DNA of 64,000 bases from Bacillus sp. REN3 (GTDB taxonomy: Bacteria; Bacillota; Bacilli; Bacillales; Cytobacillaceae). Shown here one piece after another: positions 8,431 through 16,909 of the stretch. The translations under genes and the position numbers were made by a program. The stretch lies in assembly GCF_017912555.1 (NCBI RefSeq), contig NZ_JAERSD010000004.1, positions 178,330 through 242,329 on the forward strand. Direction: 5' to 3'. How positions within the stretch are numbered: the first letter of the stretch is position 1; every line of letters begins with the position of its first letter. Under the pieces are notes generated by a model. That model saw only the letters and a program-made list of their open reading frames with translations. It was not told the origin of the DNA and did no database searches.

Positions 8431-9552
8431 ATGGCTTCAGCAATAAATTCCCACAATCACATCGGTCCCCTTATCGCTTTGCTTACGGAAGTTAAAGAAA
8501 CAGATAAACCAGACTTTGGAAATGTTCATGCATTTTGCGAAGAACTCCATCAGGGGATTTCGGAGCTGGGGGGGAGATTTTTTGTTTTCTCATTAGACGG
8601 CTTCGATGAAGAAGGCATCACCGGCTATTATTACGAAAATGATGAATGGAAAAAAGGTGTACTCCCGCTCCCCCAGGTCATCTATAATCGCTTATCTTCA
8701 CGGCGAACCGAATTTGGAAACCGGTATAACGCTTTTTTGGAAAACTTGAATACATCTGGAATAAAGATATTCAATCACCGCTTTCTTTCTAAATGGGAAA
8801 TCCATGAGACTTTAAGTGCAGAACAACACCTCCGCCCTTTCCTTCCCGAAACCCGATTATATAACCGGGATGCATTGAAAGAAATGCTTGAACATCATGA
8901 CCTATTGTATATAAAGCCCGTCCACGGCAGCCAGGGCCGCCGCATCATCCGGCTTTCCAGACTGGAAGGGAACGTTCACGTGTCTTTCTCTTCCTTTCCG
9001 GAAAAAGAAATGCCAGTATTCCGTGATGTTGAAAACCTGGCCAGGTCACTTGCTTCAAAAGCGGAAAAGCAGCAGTGTATCATCCAGCAGGGTATCCATC
9101 TATCGGACTTCAATGGCAGGAAGATGGATTTCCGGGTGCTATGCCATAAAAATGCCCAGCATTTCTGGAAGACGACATCGGTTGTGGCCCGCGTCTCTGC
9201 CGAGGACTGCTTTGTCTCGAACATAGCCAGGGGTGGAGAAGCGATACGCCCTCTTCAGGTCCTTTCAGGTATATTCGGGAAGGAGCAGGCCCATCAGCAA
9301 GTCGCGCTGATGAAAGAATTAGCAATTGAAGTCGCCGATGCCATCGGCCGCTATTCACAAGGGCACACAGCTGAACTGGGTATCGATATCGGGATCGATG
9401 TGAGTGGGAAACTATGGCTGATCGAGGCAAATTCGAAGCCATCAAAGAATTTTGAAGAGCGAGGAGAAAGGATCCGCCCTTCGACAAAAGCAATCATCGA
9501 ACATTGCTTCGGCTTGTCCGGAGCAGGAGGAGCAGGAGGAGAAAACAAATGA
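8431..9552 (+). CDS. ATP-grasp protein, YheC/YheD family, copy 1
   Basis: First of four overlapping ATP-grasp genes (373 residues). Family YheC/YheD proteins are spore coat associated in B. subtilis. Visible features are the N-terminal GPLIALL strand, QVIYNRL near residue 80, a KPVHGSQGRRI phosphate-binding stretch, a DFRVL segment, and the C-terminal ELGIDIGIDVSG...EANSKPS block that carries the Mg-binding acidic and Asn residues of ATP-grasp ligases. The C-terminus is a short Gly/Ala run. ATG at 8431 has GGGGAG upstream. The stop overlaps the next start (ATGA). It would ligate a carboxylate to an amine or thiol nucleophile; the substrate is unknown. Confidence 0.85.
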   Translation: MASAINSHNHIGPLIALLTEVKETDKPDFGNVHAFCEELHQGISELGGRFFVFSLDGFDEEGITGYYYENDEWKKGVLPLPQVIYNRLSSRRTEFGNRYNAFLENLNTSGIKIFNHRFLSKWEIHETLSAEQHLRPFLPETRLYNRDALKEMLEHHDLLYIKPVHGSQGRRIIRLSRLEGNVHVSFSSFPEKEMPVFRDVENLARSLASKAEKQQCIIQQGIHLSDFNGRKMDFRVLCHKNAQHFWKTTSVVARVSAEDCFVSNIARGGEAIRPLQVLSGIFGKEQAHQQVALMKELAIEVADAIGRYSQGHTAELGIDIGIDVSGKLWLIEANSKPSKNFEERGERIRPSTKAIIEHCFGLSGAGGAGGENK

Positions 9553-10634
9553 TTACATTTGGAATGATGACCATGAACCCAAAGTATGAGCTTGCTTATT
9601 TTACCGAAATTGCCCGCCGGGCGAATCCCGATTTAATCACATGCTACAAGTTTTCGCCCGCTAACATACACCCAATCAGCCAATTGGCTCGTGGAGAACG
9701 ATACGATCATGCACAGGCGGCCTGGCTAGAAGAAGAGTTCCCAATTCCTCAAATTTTGTATGATCGCTGCTTTTATTCGGATGACTTCGATTCCAAACAG
9801 ACGATGGCCATTGTAAAGTGGCTTAAGAACAAGCAGGACTTGACTTTTCTAGGGAATGGCCTTCCAAATAAGTGGGCAATCTACGAGATTCTATCGACAT
9901 CATCACTCTCTCCCTATATCCCGGAGACACGTAAAGCCTACTCGGGCAAGAATGCACTTAGCCAACTTAAGGCATGGAGGAAGATGCTATTAAAGCCAGT
10001 ATCCGGCTCAGGAGGAAAAGGAATATTCAGTCTCGAAAAGACGGCTTCATCCATCCAGGCAAGGATGGATATTGGCGGGGAACTCATGGAAAGGAAATTT
10101 CACTCTGAGCATGAGACCGAAGCATGGCTTGACGGAATATTCCATAAAACAGAATATATGCTGCAGCGTTTTCTCAACTTGACGGATTCACAAAATCGTC
10201 CTTTTGATATCCGTTTTTTCCTCCAGAAGGACATGGAGGGAAGATGGGTAGTCAGAGGGAAAGGAATCCGCCGGGGAAAAATGGGTGGCCTTCTTTCCAA
10301 TCTGAATGCCGGTGGCGAAGTAATGGCATTTGATGAATTTATCCACTCACTCGACCAAAAGACAAAAAAGTTCTTGCTGATTGAGATGAGGGAAATCCTC
10401 ATGAAGGTTCCACATGCGCTCGAAATGGCTTTTCCTCCTCTATTCGAGCTTGGGATTGATCTAGGCATTTCAAAGGATCATGCCATCTGGATCCTTGATA
10501 CCAATTCGAAGCCCGGAAGGAAGGTTTTATACGGAACAGACCCGGGGAGTAAGGAGATGCTTTACAGAGCACCGCTGGAATACGCGCTTTTCCTCGCCAA
10601 AAAACAGTCAGAAAGAGAGGAACAAACATCATGA
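9549..10634 (+). CDS. ATP-grasp protein, YheC/YheD family, copy 2
   Basis: Second ATP-grasp paralogue (361 residues). It starts at the ATG at 9549, overlapping copy 1 by four bases, with GGAGGAG eight bases upstream. It shows QILYDRC near residue 75, a KPVSGSGGKGI phosphate loop near 155-165, FDIRFFLQ, and the C-terminal ELGIDLGIS...DTNSKPG block. In this copy Asp replaces the Glu seen before NSKP in the other three. It is translationally coupled to its neighbours, so it is probably co-expressed in the mother cell during sporulation, as known for yheCD. It is more diverged than copies 3 and 4 and has no B. subtilis counterpart at this locus. Confidence 0.83.
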   Translation: MITFGMMTMNPKYELAYFTEIARRANPDLITCYKFSPANIHPISQLARGERYDHAQAAWLEEEFPIPQILYDRCFYSDDFDSKQTMAIVKWLKNKQDLTFLGNGLPNKWAIYEILSTSSLSPYIPETRKAYSGKNALSQLKAWRKMLLKPVSGSGGKGIFSLEKTASSIQARMDIGGELMERKFHSEHETEAWLDGIFHKTEYMLQRFLNLTDSQNRPFDIRFFLQKDMEGRWVVRGKGIRRGKMGGLLSNLNAGGEVMAFDEFIHSLDQKTKKFLLIEMREILMKVPHALEMAFPPLFELGIDLGISKDHAIWILDTNSKPGRKVLYGTDPGSKEMLYRAPLEYALFLAKKQSEREEQTS

Positions 10635-11998
10635 GAAAACGGTATCCGATTGACATCATCCACCATTCCAAACAAACCGTCTTTCTTCCAGATGAGATTC
10701 CCAACTGCAAGGCTATCAGCAAAATCGCTTTCGGGAATAAGGTGGTGGAAGCTGCCGTTGCCCCGCATCCAAAAGGAAGGAAAGCGATTATCATGAGCAA
10801 TGATGTTCAGAAGAGCCTTTCATTGCCTGAACTGTCGATTCCGCTGCACATTTTCACCGCGGATGACACGCTATTTATCGGACCGCTAATCGGGATCCTC
10901 ACTTCTGGTTTCACCCCTTATCCGCTGCGGCCGATTGGAGAAAGGTCGATGTTTTTTGCCAAATTGCTGTCCGTAAACAAGCTGGTCGGCGCCCTCCCTT
11001 TCGTCTTCGGCGAAGAGCATATCGATTGGGAAAGCGGCCTGATTGAAGGCTATTTTTTCATTGACTCAGGATGGAAAACGATGAAAGTGCCGTTTCCGAA
11101 TGTTGTATATGACCGGCTCCCAAACCGTAAGACTGAACGGAAATCCGAGCTTCAAAGACTGAAAGAAAGGATGCAGTCTGATTATTTGATTCCCTGGTAC
11201 AATCCGGGATTTTTCAGCAAACTTGATATCTTTGAACGGCTTGGACAGGACGGACGCGCCCTGGATTACCTGCCTGAAACACATCCGCTTACCTCTTTTT
11301 CCATCATCGAAGAAATGTTATTAAAATATGGGAATGTGTATATCAAACCTTCAAATGGCAGTCTTGGCCTTGGTATCCACCAAATCCTCTTCGACAGGCA
11401 GACAGGCGATTATTATTGCCGGTACCGTGACCGGGAAGGAACAAATAAACTGACAAAGTTCAACCATCTCGAAGCCTTGATGAAAAAGTTGTTTAATGGG
11501 CGCCGCCTTGCCCATATGCTGGTACAGCAGGGCATAAGCCTGTTGAGGAATGATGGCAGGCTTGTTGATTTCCGGGTCCATACGAATAAGGACGGGAACG
11601 GCGAATGGCAAATTGCCGCGATTGCAGCAAAAATCGCCGGTTCCGGCAGCGTGACAACCCATGTGAACAACGGGGGAACAGTCAGGTCACTTGATGAATT
11701 ATTCAAGCAGGAGGAAGAGAGGCAGCAGTATGAAAGTAAACTGAAGGAAGCCGCACTTATCCTTAGCTCGATTTTAGAACAGACGATAGATGGGATCGTG
11801 GGCGAACTCGGCTTCGATTTTGGCATCGATAAGGATGGGAATGTGTGGCTGTTTGAGGCGAATTCAAAGCCTGGCAGGTCTATTTTCAAGCATCCAAAGA
11901 TGAAGAACTTCGACTTGCTGTCAAGGAAATTATCGCTGTCCTTCGGTGTGTTCCTCGCCGAAAAAGCCATCACCTCACCAGAGGAAATTTTCAAATGA
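10631..11998 (+). CDS. yheD: Spore coat associated ATP-grasp protein YheD
   Basis: Third ATP-grasp paralogue (455 residues), close in length and architecture to B. subtilis YheD, which assembles as rings around the forespore and then joins the coat. The N-terminal 100 residues are an extra domain absent from copies 1 and 2. It is followed by GPLIGIL, NVVYDRLPNRKTE, YIKPSNGSLGLGI (phosphate loop), VDFRVHTNK and ELGFDFGIDKDG...EANSKPG. All ATP-grasp hallmarks are intact. Starts and ends with four-base ATGA overlaps. Likely expressed from the common cassette promoter upstream of copy 1. The substrate of the ligase reaction is not known. Confidence 0.88.
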   Translation: MRKRYPIDIIHHSKQTVFLPDEIPNCKAISKIAFGNKVVEAAVAPHPKGRKAIIMSNDVQKSLSLPELSIPLHIFTADDTLFIGPLIGILTSGFTPYPLRPIGERSMFFAKLLSVNKLVGALPFVFGEEHIDWESGLIEGYFFIDSGWKTMKVPFPNVVYDRLPNRKTERKSELQRLKERMQSDYLIPWYNPGFFSKLDIFERLGQDGRALDYLPETHPLTSFSIIEEMLLKYGNVYIKPSNGSLGLGIHQILFDRQTGDYYCRYRDREGTNKLTKFNHLEALMKKLFNGRRLAHMLVQQGISLLRNDGRLVDFRVHTNKDGNGEWQIAAIAAKIAGSGSVTTHVNNGGTVRSLDELFKQEEERQQYESKLKEAALILSSILEQTIDGIVGELGFDFGIDKDGNVWLFEANSKPGRSIFKHPKMKNFDLLSRKLSLSFGVFLAEKAITSPEEIFK

Positions 11999-13209
11999 TC
12001 CTTTGCTACAATCCGCGGTCAAAGGAATGGCAGCTTGGAGCCGAAGCAGAAAAAAAAATCTGCTTCGGTTCAAACAAAAGAACGGTTTCTTCCATACCGC
12101 GGCCTTCCGCCATGGATTGCTTCCAATTTGAATTGAATGTCCAGAACGGCAAGGCTGGTCCGCTGATTGGCATCATGTCGGCAATAAATAACAAAGCAAT
12201 CCTGTCAGGTAATGGTCCTCTGTTCCGTTCGCTGCAGGAAGAAATTCAAAAGAGAAACGGGATGGCCATCATCTTCCCTCCTGATAAGCTTACGCTGGAT
12301 TCAGTGGAAGGAGTTGTATTTGTACCAAAAAGTAAAACTTGGGTCCAGGTCACCGCACCGCTCCCCGATATTGTCTACAATCGTGTTCCTTTCAGGAAGG
12401 CAGAAGGGCTCCCTGCCTTTCATGATGCTGTAGAATTTTTTTCAGCGATGGGCATCCCATTTTTCAATCCTGGCTTCATCAATAAAAACACACTGTATTC
12501 TTTATTCGCAGGACATGGAAAACTGCAAGGCTTAATGCCTGAAAGCATCTTGATAGACTCCTTGGCAAATCTGGCTGCGTTTCTTAAGAAGAACCCTAGG
12601 GTCTATATCAAGAAAGCTTCTTCATCAAAGGGGGCCGGAATCTACCGGCTTAATAGCGAGAATGCACAAATCATTTTTTCCAGCCATTCACAAAGAACAT
12701 CTTACCCATCACTGGAAAGCTTCTGGAACGTAATGGGCGATCAGTTGTTAAAGGACGAGTACCTTGCCCAAAAGGAAATCTCCCCTTCCTGCCTCGGAGG
12801 GAGGCGATTCGATTTCAGGATTCACGCCCATGACGGCCCGAGCGGATATCAAATAACCGGGATAGGATTACGCCAGTCGGGCGAACAGGATTTGACTACT
12901 CATCTTCCAAATGGGGGCCGGATTGTGCCATATGAGCTTGTCAAGAACGAAGCGCATGACTTTTTTTTCAGCAAGATTGTGAAGGTGATCGGAGAATTGC
13001 TGTCAAAGGAATTAGGGTATTTCGGAGAATTCTCGGTTGACGCAGGGCTTGATGAAAACGGAAATTATGTAATATATGAAGTAAATTCAAAACCCATGAG
13101 TTTTGACGAACCAGAAATCGAGAAGAAACGGATTTTTGCGCTTGCCGATTTGCTATTCAGGAATGCCGGGTATCCAACAACTGTCATCAAACGGAAATCT
13201 ACTATATAA
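11995..13209 (+). CDS. yheC: Spore coat associated ATP-grasp protein YheC
   Basis: Fourth ATP-grasp paralogue (404 residues), corresponding to YheC by position before yheE. It has an N-terminal beta-rich region (about 1-55), then GPLIGIM, DIVYNRVPFRKAE, YIKKASSSKGAGI (phosphate loop), FDFRIHAHD and the C-terminal ELGYFGEFSVDAGLDENG...EVNSKPM block. It overlaps yheD by ATGA. The DNA of the last codons leads straight into the yheE ribosome binding site 34 bases downstream, so yheE is probably in the same transcript. The role in the spore coat is inferred from the family. Confidence 0.88.
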   Translation: MILCYNPRSKEWQLGAEAEKKICFGSNKRTVSSIPRPSAMDCFQFELNVQNGKAGPLIGIMSAINNKAILSGNGPLFRSLQEEIQKRNGMAIIFPPDKLTLDSVEGVVFVPKSKTWVQVTAPLPDIVYNRVPFRKAEGLPAFHDAVEFFSAMGIPFFNPGFINKNTLYSLFAGHGKLQGLMPESILIDSLANLAAFLKKNPRVYIKKASSSKGAGIYRLNSENAQIIFSSHSQRTSYPSLESFWNVMGDQLLKDEYLAQKEISPSCLGGRRFDFRIHAHDGPSGYQITGIGLRQSGEQDLTTHLPNGGRIVPYELVKNEAHDFFFSKIVKVIGELLSKELGYFGEFSVDAGLDENGNYVIYEVNSKPMSFDEPEIEKKRIFALADLLFRNAGYPTTVIKRKSTI

Positions 13210-13246
13210 TGAAGACGAGAAAAACGATTTTACAGGAGGAGCCATT

Positions 13247-13459
13247 TTGATCACTCACTTTCAATTCAAGCCATTGTTCGCTAATAAGGAAATGCCCGGC
13301 TGGCGTTTTTCTTTCTATCACAATAAGCTGAAATATACCGGGATGTACCATCGGAATGGGGACATCGAATGGACTTCGAACAAACCGCCAGAGCAGTATG
13401 AAGAAGCTCTGAAAACGCAAATCCATGAACTGATGCTTTTTCATGTATATGATCAATAA
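13247..13459 (+). CDS. yheE: YheE-like small protein
   Basis: A 70-residue protein matching YheE of B. subtilis by size, sequence style (HFQFKPLF start, GWRFSFYHNKLKYTG) and position after yheCD. It is rich in aromatic residues and predicted to be a single beta-rich domain without membrane segment. The start is a TTG at 13247, placed seven bases after AGGAGG; there is no ATG in frame near it. It is probably the last member of the yheCD transcript. Function unknown. Confidence 0.8.
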   Translation: MITHFQFKPLFANKEMPGWRFSFYHNKLKYTGMYHRNGDIEWTSNKPPEQYEEALKTQIHELMLFHVYDQ

Positions 13460-13522
13460 AGCATGCATGAAACCCTCTCCTATCCGGAAAGATAAGCAAG
13501 AGACAGCATAAGGAGGGAAGAC

Positions 13523-13705
13523 ATGGATAAAAAGCAGCCTGAATTTGCAAAAGATGTTGAATATGAAGGACGGGACCGGTTGTATCTCGATGTTGACCGT
13601 ATCATCAATGAAGGGATGGCCGGAGGAAGCGTGTTCCGTTCCGAGAAAACACCAAATATTGAAGAAAGCCGCGACCTCTCCCCTGAAGATCCACCGAATG
13701 AATAG
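13523..13705 (+). CDS. Small acidic hydrophilic protein
   Basis: A 60-residue, strongly charged protein beginning MDKKQPEFAKDVEYEG. A perfect ribosome binding site (AAGGAGGG) precedes the ATG at 13523 and a terminator follows, so it is a real gene. The sequence (DVDRIINEGMAGGS, then a Ser/Pro/Glu tail) suggests a largely disordered cytoplasmic protein. I do not recognise a named family. By position next to yheE it could be a sporulation or stress peptide, but nothing in the sequence shows this. Confidence 0.7.
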   Translation: MDKKQPEFAKDVEYEGRDRLYLDVDRIINEGMAGGSVFRSEKTPNIEESRDLSPEDPPNE

Positions 13706-13751
13706 AAAGAAACGAATCCACTCCTTGCGGATGAGGACGCCCCTCCCCGCG

Positions 13752-13790
13752 AAAAAAGACACCGCATCCTTTTGGATGCCGGTGTCTTTA
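13752..13790. terminator. Bidirectional terminator
   Basis: GACACCG-CATCC, loop TTTT, GGATGCCGGTGTC, flanked by AAAAAA and TTT. It lies between the small plus-strand gene and the converging CsoR-family gene. Confidence 0.88.
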
Positions 13791-14048
13791 TCTGCTTTTT
13801 ACAATCATGTTGACTGCCTCTTTTATCGCCTCATCAGCATTTTTCCCTTCATTTGCCGCCTCCGTGATGCAGGTTTCAAGGTTTTTCGCAACGATGAAGC
13901 CAATGGCACGGTCTACCGCTGAGCGGACTGCTGACAACTGGGTGACTACATCCTTGCAGTCGTTTTCTTCTTCCATCATCCGGATGACTCCCCGGACCTG
14001 TCCTTCCAACCGCTTTAAGCGATTTTTCATTTCTGTTGAGTATTCCAT
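13788..14048 (-). CDS. CsoR/CstR-family repressor, CstR-like
   Basis: An 86-residue DUF156 repressor with the helical DNA-binding N-terminus (RLKRLEGQVRG). Cys31 and Cys60 are present, the positions used by the persulfide sensor CstR. The His that completes the Cu(I) site of CsoR (four residues before the second Cys) is Asn56 here. This favours reactive sulfur sensing over copper sensing. No sulfur-handling gene (rhodanese, cstB, tauE) lies beside it. The ATG at 14048 has GAGGTG upstream. An extended -10 promoter overlapped by a G-tract motif lies just upstream, fitting autoregulation. Confidence 0.85.
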   Translation of the reverse strand: MEYSTEMKNRLKRLEGQVRGVIRMMEEENDCKDVVTQLSAVRSAVDRAIGFIVAKNLETCITEAANEGKNADEAIKEAVNMIVKSR

Positions 14049-14067
14049 TTCTGTACACCTCTTCTCT

Positions 14068-14112
14068 AACGGTACCCCGTATTGTATCTATTATACCAGC
14101 TCTTTATTACTT
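14068..14112 (-). promoter_or_regulatory. Promoter and possible operator of the CstR-like gene
   Basis: On the minus strand TGGTATAAT (14090-14098) is an extended -10 box. Directly after it, ATACGGGGTAC with its G-tract resembles CsoR-family operators and would overlap the transcription start. Confidence 0.5.
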
Positions 14113-14139
14113 TTTCTCGCGGGAACAGACCGCCAAGCC

Positions 14140-14170
14140 TTGAACAATTAAGCAGTACACCTGTTATAAT
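14140..14170 (+). promoter_or_regulatory. Sigma-A-type promoter of the PucR-family gene
   Basis: TTGAAC (14140-14145), 19 bases, TATAAT (14165-14170) with an upstream TG giving an extended -10. Transcription would start near 14177, which rules out the ATG at 14183 and supports the start at 14216. Confidence 0.6.
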
Positions 14171-14215
14171 AAAAGAAATGGCATGTTTAATCAAACTAAA
14201 TCTGAGGACATTCAT

Positions 14216-15115
14216 ATGATTAATAAAATATTAACTTATTTCCCCAATTCTGTCACGCGGGATTTCCCTCCAGCGGATCCTTCCTCTGTCTATCACTGGT
14301 TCAAGGAAACAGAGAAAGGCAGCAAGTGGATCGGGATCCCGCAGGAGAGCATTCCTGACACCCAGCTGGAGCTTTTGAAGGTACTCTTTCATTATGTTCG
14401 ATCAGATGACCAGTCCAATCTTGATGGGAAGGCACTGGCCTGGCGCCAGTTTCTCTTCAGCAAGGGGTCCATCCCTCCTTCCGAAAGCTCCGAAGCAAGA
14501 TTTATACAATTCCGGATTCTGGATGCGGACACGGACCAAAAAGATCTCCTGGAAGCCTTGAAGGGTTTCCTGCCGGACCACTTCATTATCTTTGAGCAAG
14601 CGTCATATGGCGTGCTTGTTGAAGAGAAACGAGGGCTTCCGTCCACGCTGGAAGAACTGGAATCGATTGCATCTACTTTCGAAAGTGACTTTTTCACGAA
14701 AATAGTTTTCTATACAGGGAAATTCCAGCCAATCAGTGAAGGGCTACCTGGCTTTTTTGAACATGAACAAAAATTATTTTTTGAGGTCATGGGGATCGAC
14801 AATAGGACTAGGGTGTTCACATTTGAAAAAACTTCCCCACTTCTGCTGGCAACAAATCTGCCCGATGTTCTTGCAGACATCCTTGAAAAGACCATCATCC
14901 CAGCTTTCGATGAGGACAGGGAACTGATGGCGACCATCAAAGTGTTTCTTGAAAACAATTCGAACGTTTCACATGCAGCTAAAAAATTGTACATCCATCG
15001 TAACACGCTTCAATACCGGATTGATAAATTCACAGAAAGGACTGGAATCAGCCTTAAGGATTTTGATAGTGCCGTGATGGTCTACCTCGCCTGCCTTTAT
15101 GCTGGAAAACGATGA
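14216..15115 (+). CDS. yxkF: PucR-type helix-turn-helix regulator (YxkF-like)
   Basis: A 299-residue transcription regulator with the C-terminal PucR/CdaR helix-turn-helix: FLENNSNVSHAAKKLYIHRNT at about 249-269 then LQYRIDKF. The N-terminal 230 residues form a sensory region without a recognised ligand motif. It precedes msmX, as yxkF does in B. subtilis, so a role in carbohydrate uptake or a general metabolic response is plausible but unproven. The ATG at 14216 has GAGGAC upstream and fits the promoter position. Confidence 0.78.
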   Translation: MINKILTYFPNSVTRDFPPADPSSVYHWFKETEKGSKWIGIPQESIPDTQLELLKVLFHYVRSDDQSNLDGKALAWRQFLFSKGSIPPSESSEARFIQFRILDADTDQKDLLEALKGFLPDHFIIFEQASYGVLVEEKRGLPSTLEELESIASTFESDFFTKIVFYTGKFQPISEGLPGFFEHEQKLFFEVMGIDNRTRVFTFEKTSPLLLATNLPDVLADILEKTIIPAFDEDRELMATIKVFLENNSNVSHAAKKLYIHRNTLQYRIDKFTERTGISLKDFDSAVMVYLACLYAGKR

Positions 15116-15241
15116 TTTTCCTTGGGTTCCTGCAACATGCATAAAGTACCATGTCCGATTTTTGTGCACCGTGCCGATGAAGAATGGAAACGTTTTAGGT
15201 ATAGTGGGCAATATAGACAAACATTTAGGGAGGCAAGGCAC

Positions 15242-16339
15242 ATGGCAGAATTAAAATTAGAACATATTTATAAGGTTTATGATAATAAAGTGACTGCTGT
15301 CGAAGATTTCAACCTTCACATCCAGGACAAGGAATTCATTGTATTCGTCGGGCCATCAGGCTGCGGTAAATCCACTACACTTCGCATGATTGCAGGTCTG
15401 GAAGAGATTTCAAAAGGAGATTTTTATATTGATGGCAAACGGGTGAACGATGTTCCCCCAAAAGACCGCGACATTGCGATGGTTTTCCAGAACTATGCGC
15501 TGTATCCTCATATGACTGTATATGATAATATGGCTTTCGGATTGAAGCTCCGCAAATTTCCAAAGGACGAAATCGAACGCCGCGTAAAAGAAGCTGCCAG
15601 GATTCTCGGACTCGAACCGTATCTCGACAGAAAGCCAAAGGCACTTTCCGGAGGGCAACGCCAGCGGGTAGCGCTTGGACGCGCAATCGTCCGGGATGCA
15701 AAAGTATTCCTGATGGACGAGCCATTGTCAAACCTTGATGCTAAGCTGCGCGTCCAGATGCGCGCTGAAATTGCCAAGCTGCACCGCCGCTTGAACACTA
15801 CTACCATTTACGTTACGCATGACCAGACGGAAGCGATGACAATGGCAACACGCCTAGTCGTCATGAAGGATGGCGTCATCCAGCAGGTCGGTGCTCCTAA
15901 AGATGTGTACGAGAAACCTGAGAACGTGTTCGTGGGCGGCTTCATCGGCTCTCCTTCAATGAACTTCTTTACCGGCAGGCTCGAGGAAGGAAAATTCAAT
16001 GTCAATGATTCTTCGGTTTCCATCCCGGAAGGTAAAATGAAGGTCCTCCGCGACCAGGGATATGTTGGCAAGAACATCATCCTGGGCGTCCGTCCTGAAG
16101 ACCTCCATGATGAACCGGTATTCATCGATGCAGCACAGGGCGCTGTCATAAAAGCGACGGTCGAAGTATCTGAATTGACTGGTGCTGAAACAATGATCTA
16201 CTCAACATTCGAAGGACAGGACTTTGTCGCTCGCGTCGATTCCCGTACTGACATAAATCCTGGCGAAACAATCGAACTTGCATTTGACATGAACAAGGTC
16301 CACTTCTTCGACGCGGATACAGAAGCTAGAATCCGATAA
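15242..16339 (+). CDS. msmX: Multi-sugar ABC importer ATPase MsmX
   Basis: A 365-residue ATPase of the MalK/MsmX type that energises several oligosaccharide importers from the cytoplasm. Walker A is GPSGCGKST, the Q-loop is VFQNYALYPHMT, the signature LSGGQRQR, Walker B VFLMDEPLSNLD, and the H-loop THD. The C-terminal 120 residues are the OB-fold regulatory domain. Length equals B. subtilis MsmX. No permease or binding protein is adjacent, as expected for a shared ATPase. ATG at 15242 follows GGGAGG by nine bases. A strong terminator follows. Confidence 0.94.
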   Translation: MAELKLEHIYKVYDNKVTAVEDFNLHIQDKEFIVFVGPSGCGKSTTLRMIAGLEEISKGDFYIDGKRVNDVPPKDRDIAMVFQNYALYPHMTVYDNMAFGLKLRKFPKDEIERRVKEAARILGLEPYLDRKPKALSGGQRQRVALGRAIVRDAKVFLMDEPLSNLDAKLRVQMRAEIAKLHRRLNTTTIYVTHDQTEAMTMATRLVVMKDGVIQQVGAPKDVYEKPENVFVGGFIGSPSMNFFTGRLEEGKFNVNDSSVSIPEGKMKVLRDQGYVGKNIILGVRPEDLHDEPVFIDAAQGAVIKATVEVSELTGAETMIYSTFEGQDFVARVDSRTDINPGETIELAFDMNKVHFFDADTEARIR

Positions 16340-16350
16340 TAAGCAAAAAA

Positions 16351-16382
16351 GCAGCTCCTCACAAATAGGAGCTGTTTTTTTC
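16351..16382 (+). terminator. Terminator of msmX
   Basis: CAGCTCCT, short A-rich loop, AGGAGCTG, then seven Ts. Confidence 0.9.
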
Positions 16383-16390
16383 CTCTTGTT

Positions 16391-16633
16391 CTATTCCTTG
16401 ATGAATAGTACTTTGCTGGTCCCACAAACAGGGCAATTGAATATATGCGGGCATTCCTCATTTGCATAATCATCCGGATACCCATCCTCAAGCTTCATCT
16501 GGTCAATTGGCATATAAGGACTATAGTCATCGTATAATTCGGCCTCCCTGCCCATATTTTTCATCTTTCTTCCACAATCAGGGCACGTCGGCGAGATGGT
16601 TTTCAAGCCATTGCAGATAGGGCACATCCCCAT
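16391..16633 (-). CDS. Small zinc-ribbon protein
   Basis: An 80-residue protein with three CxxC knuckles: CPIC near residue 4, CPDC near 17 and, after an acidic linker, CPHIF-NCPVC near 61-70. Together they could bind one or two zinc ions. The middle part (EAELYDDYSPYMP) is acidic and probably flexible. The ATG at 16633 has AAAGGA upstream. I know no assigned function. It is divergent from the SASP gene and converges on msmX. Confidence 0.7.
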   Translation of the reverse strand: MGMCPICNGLKTISPTCPDCGRKMKNMGREAELYDDYSPYMPIDQMKLEDGYPDDYANEECPHIFNCPVCGTSKVLFIKE

Positions 16634-16733
16634 AGTACTTCAATCCTTTCCTCCTGCTCTATCGCTAGTGTATGTGGTCAAAGTCCCCTTATACAGGAAG
16701 CATAAAATGGAATTAAATACCTATCCTTATCAA

Positions 16734-16763
16734 TGAATAAACAAAATTCTTTAAAACATACTA
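16734..16763 (+). promoter_or_regulatory. Sigma-G promoter of the SASP gene
   Basis: TGAATA (16734-16739), 17 bases, CATACTA (16757-16763) match the forespore sigma-G consensus closely. The transcript would start near 16770 and leave a leader of about 175 bases. Confidence 0.8.
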
Positions 16764-16788
16764 GTTATTAATAAAGAAACGGACATAT

Positions 16789-16909
16789 TGGGTTAAGCCT
16801 TAGAAGGCAGCTTATCGCATGCCGGTGCAAATCCGGCTAGCCCAGCCTACACACGGGTTAACCAGGCGGCATGGCATCGCCATGATTGGTTCAATTCCAA
16901 ACTAACCCA
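16789..16909 (+). ncRNA. Structured leader RNA of the SASP mRNA: two T-loop modules
   Basis: The leader holds two modules of 55-56 bases. Module A is closed by TGGGTTA (16789-16795) with TAGCCCA (16838-16844) and contains hairpins GCCT/AGGC and GCCGG-TGCAAAT-CCGGC. Module B is closed by GGGTTA (16855-16860) with TAACCC (16903-16908) and contains CATGGC-ATC-GCCATG and TTGG-TTCAATT-CCAA. Both 7-base loops look like tRNA T-loops. The outer strands can also pair across modules: 16789-16795 with 16903-16909 is a perfect 7-base match. I know no named family with this shape. Confidence 0.55.

Noticed and set aside
16789-16850. Cobalamin riboswitch, because GCCGGTGCAAATCCGGC resembles its hairpin
   Set aside because: The B12 box and the flanking conserved core are absent; SASP genes have no link to B12.
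16789-16909. tRNA genes in the SASP leader
   Set aside because: Both modules lack an anticodon arm and are about 55 bases long; they only share T-loop-like hairpins.
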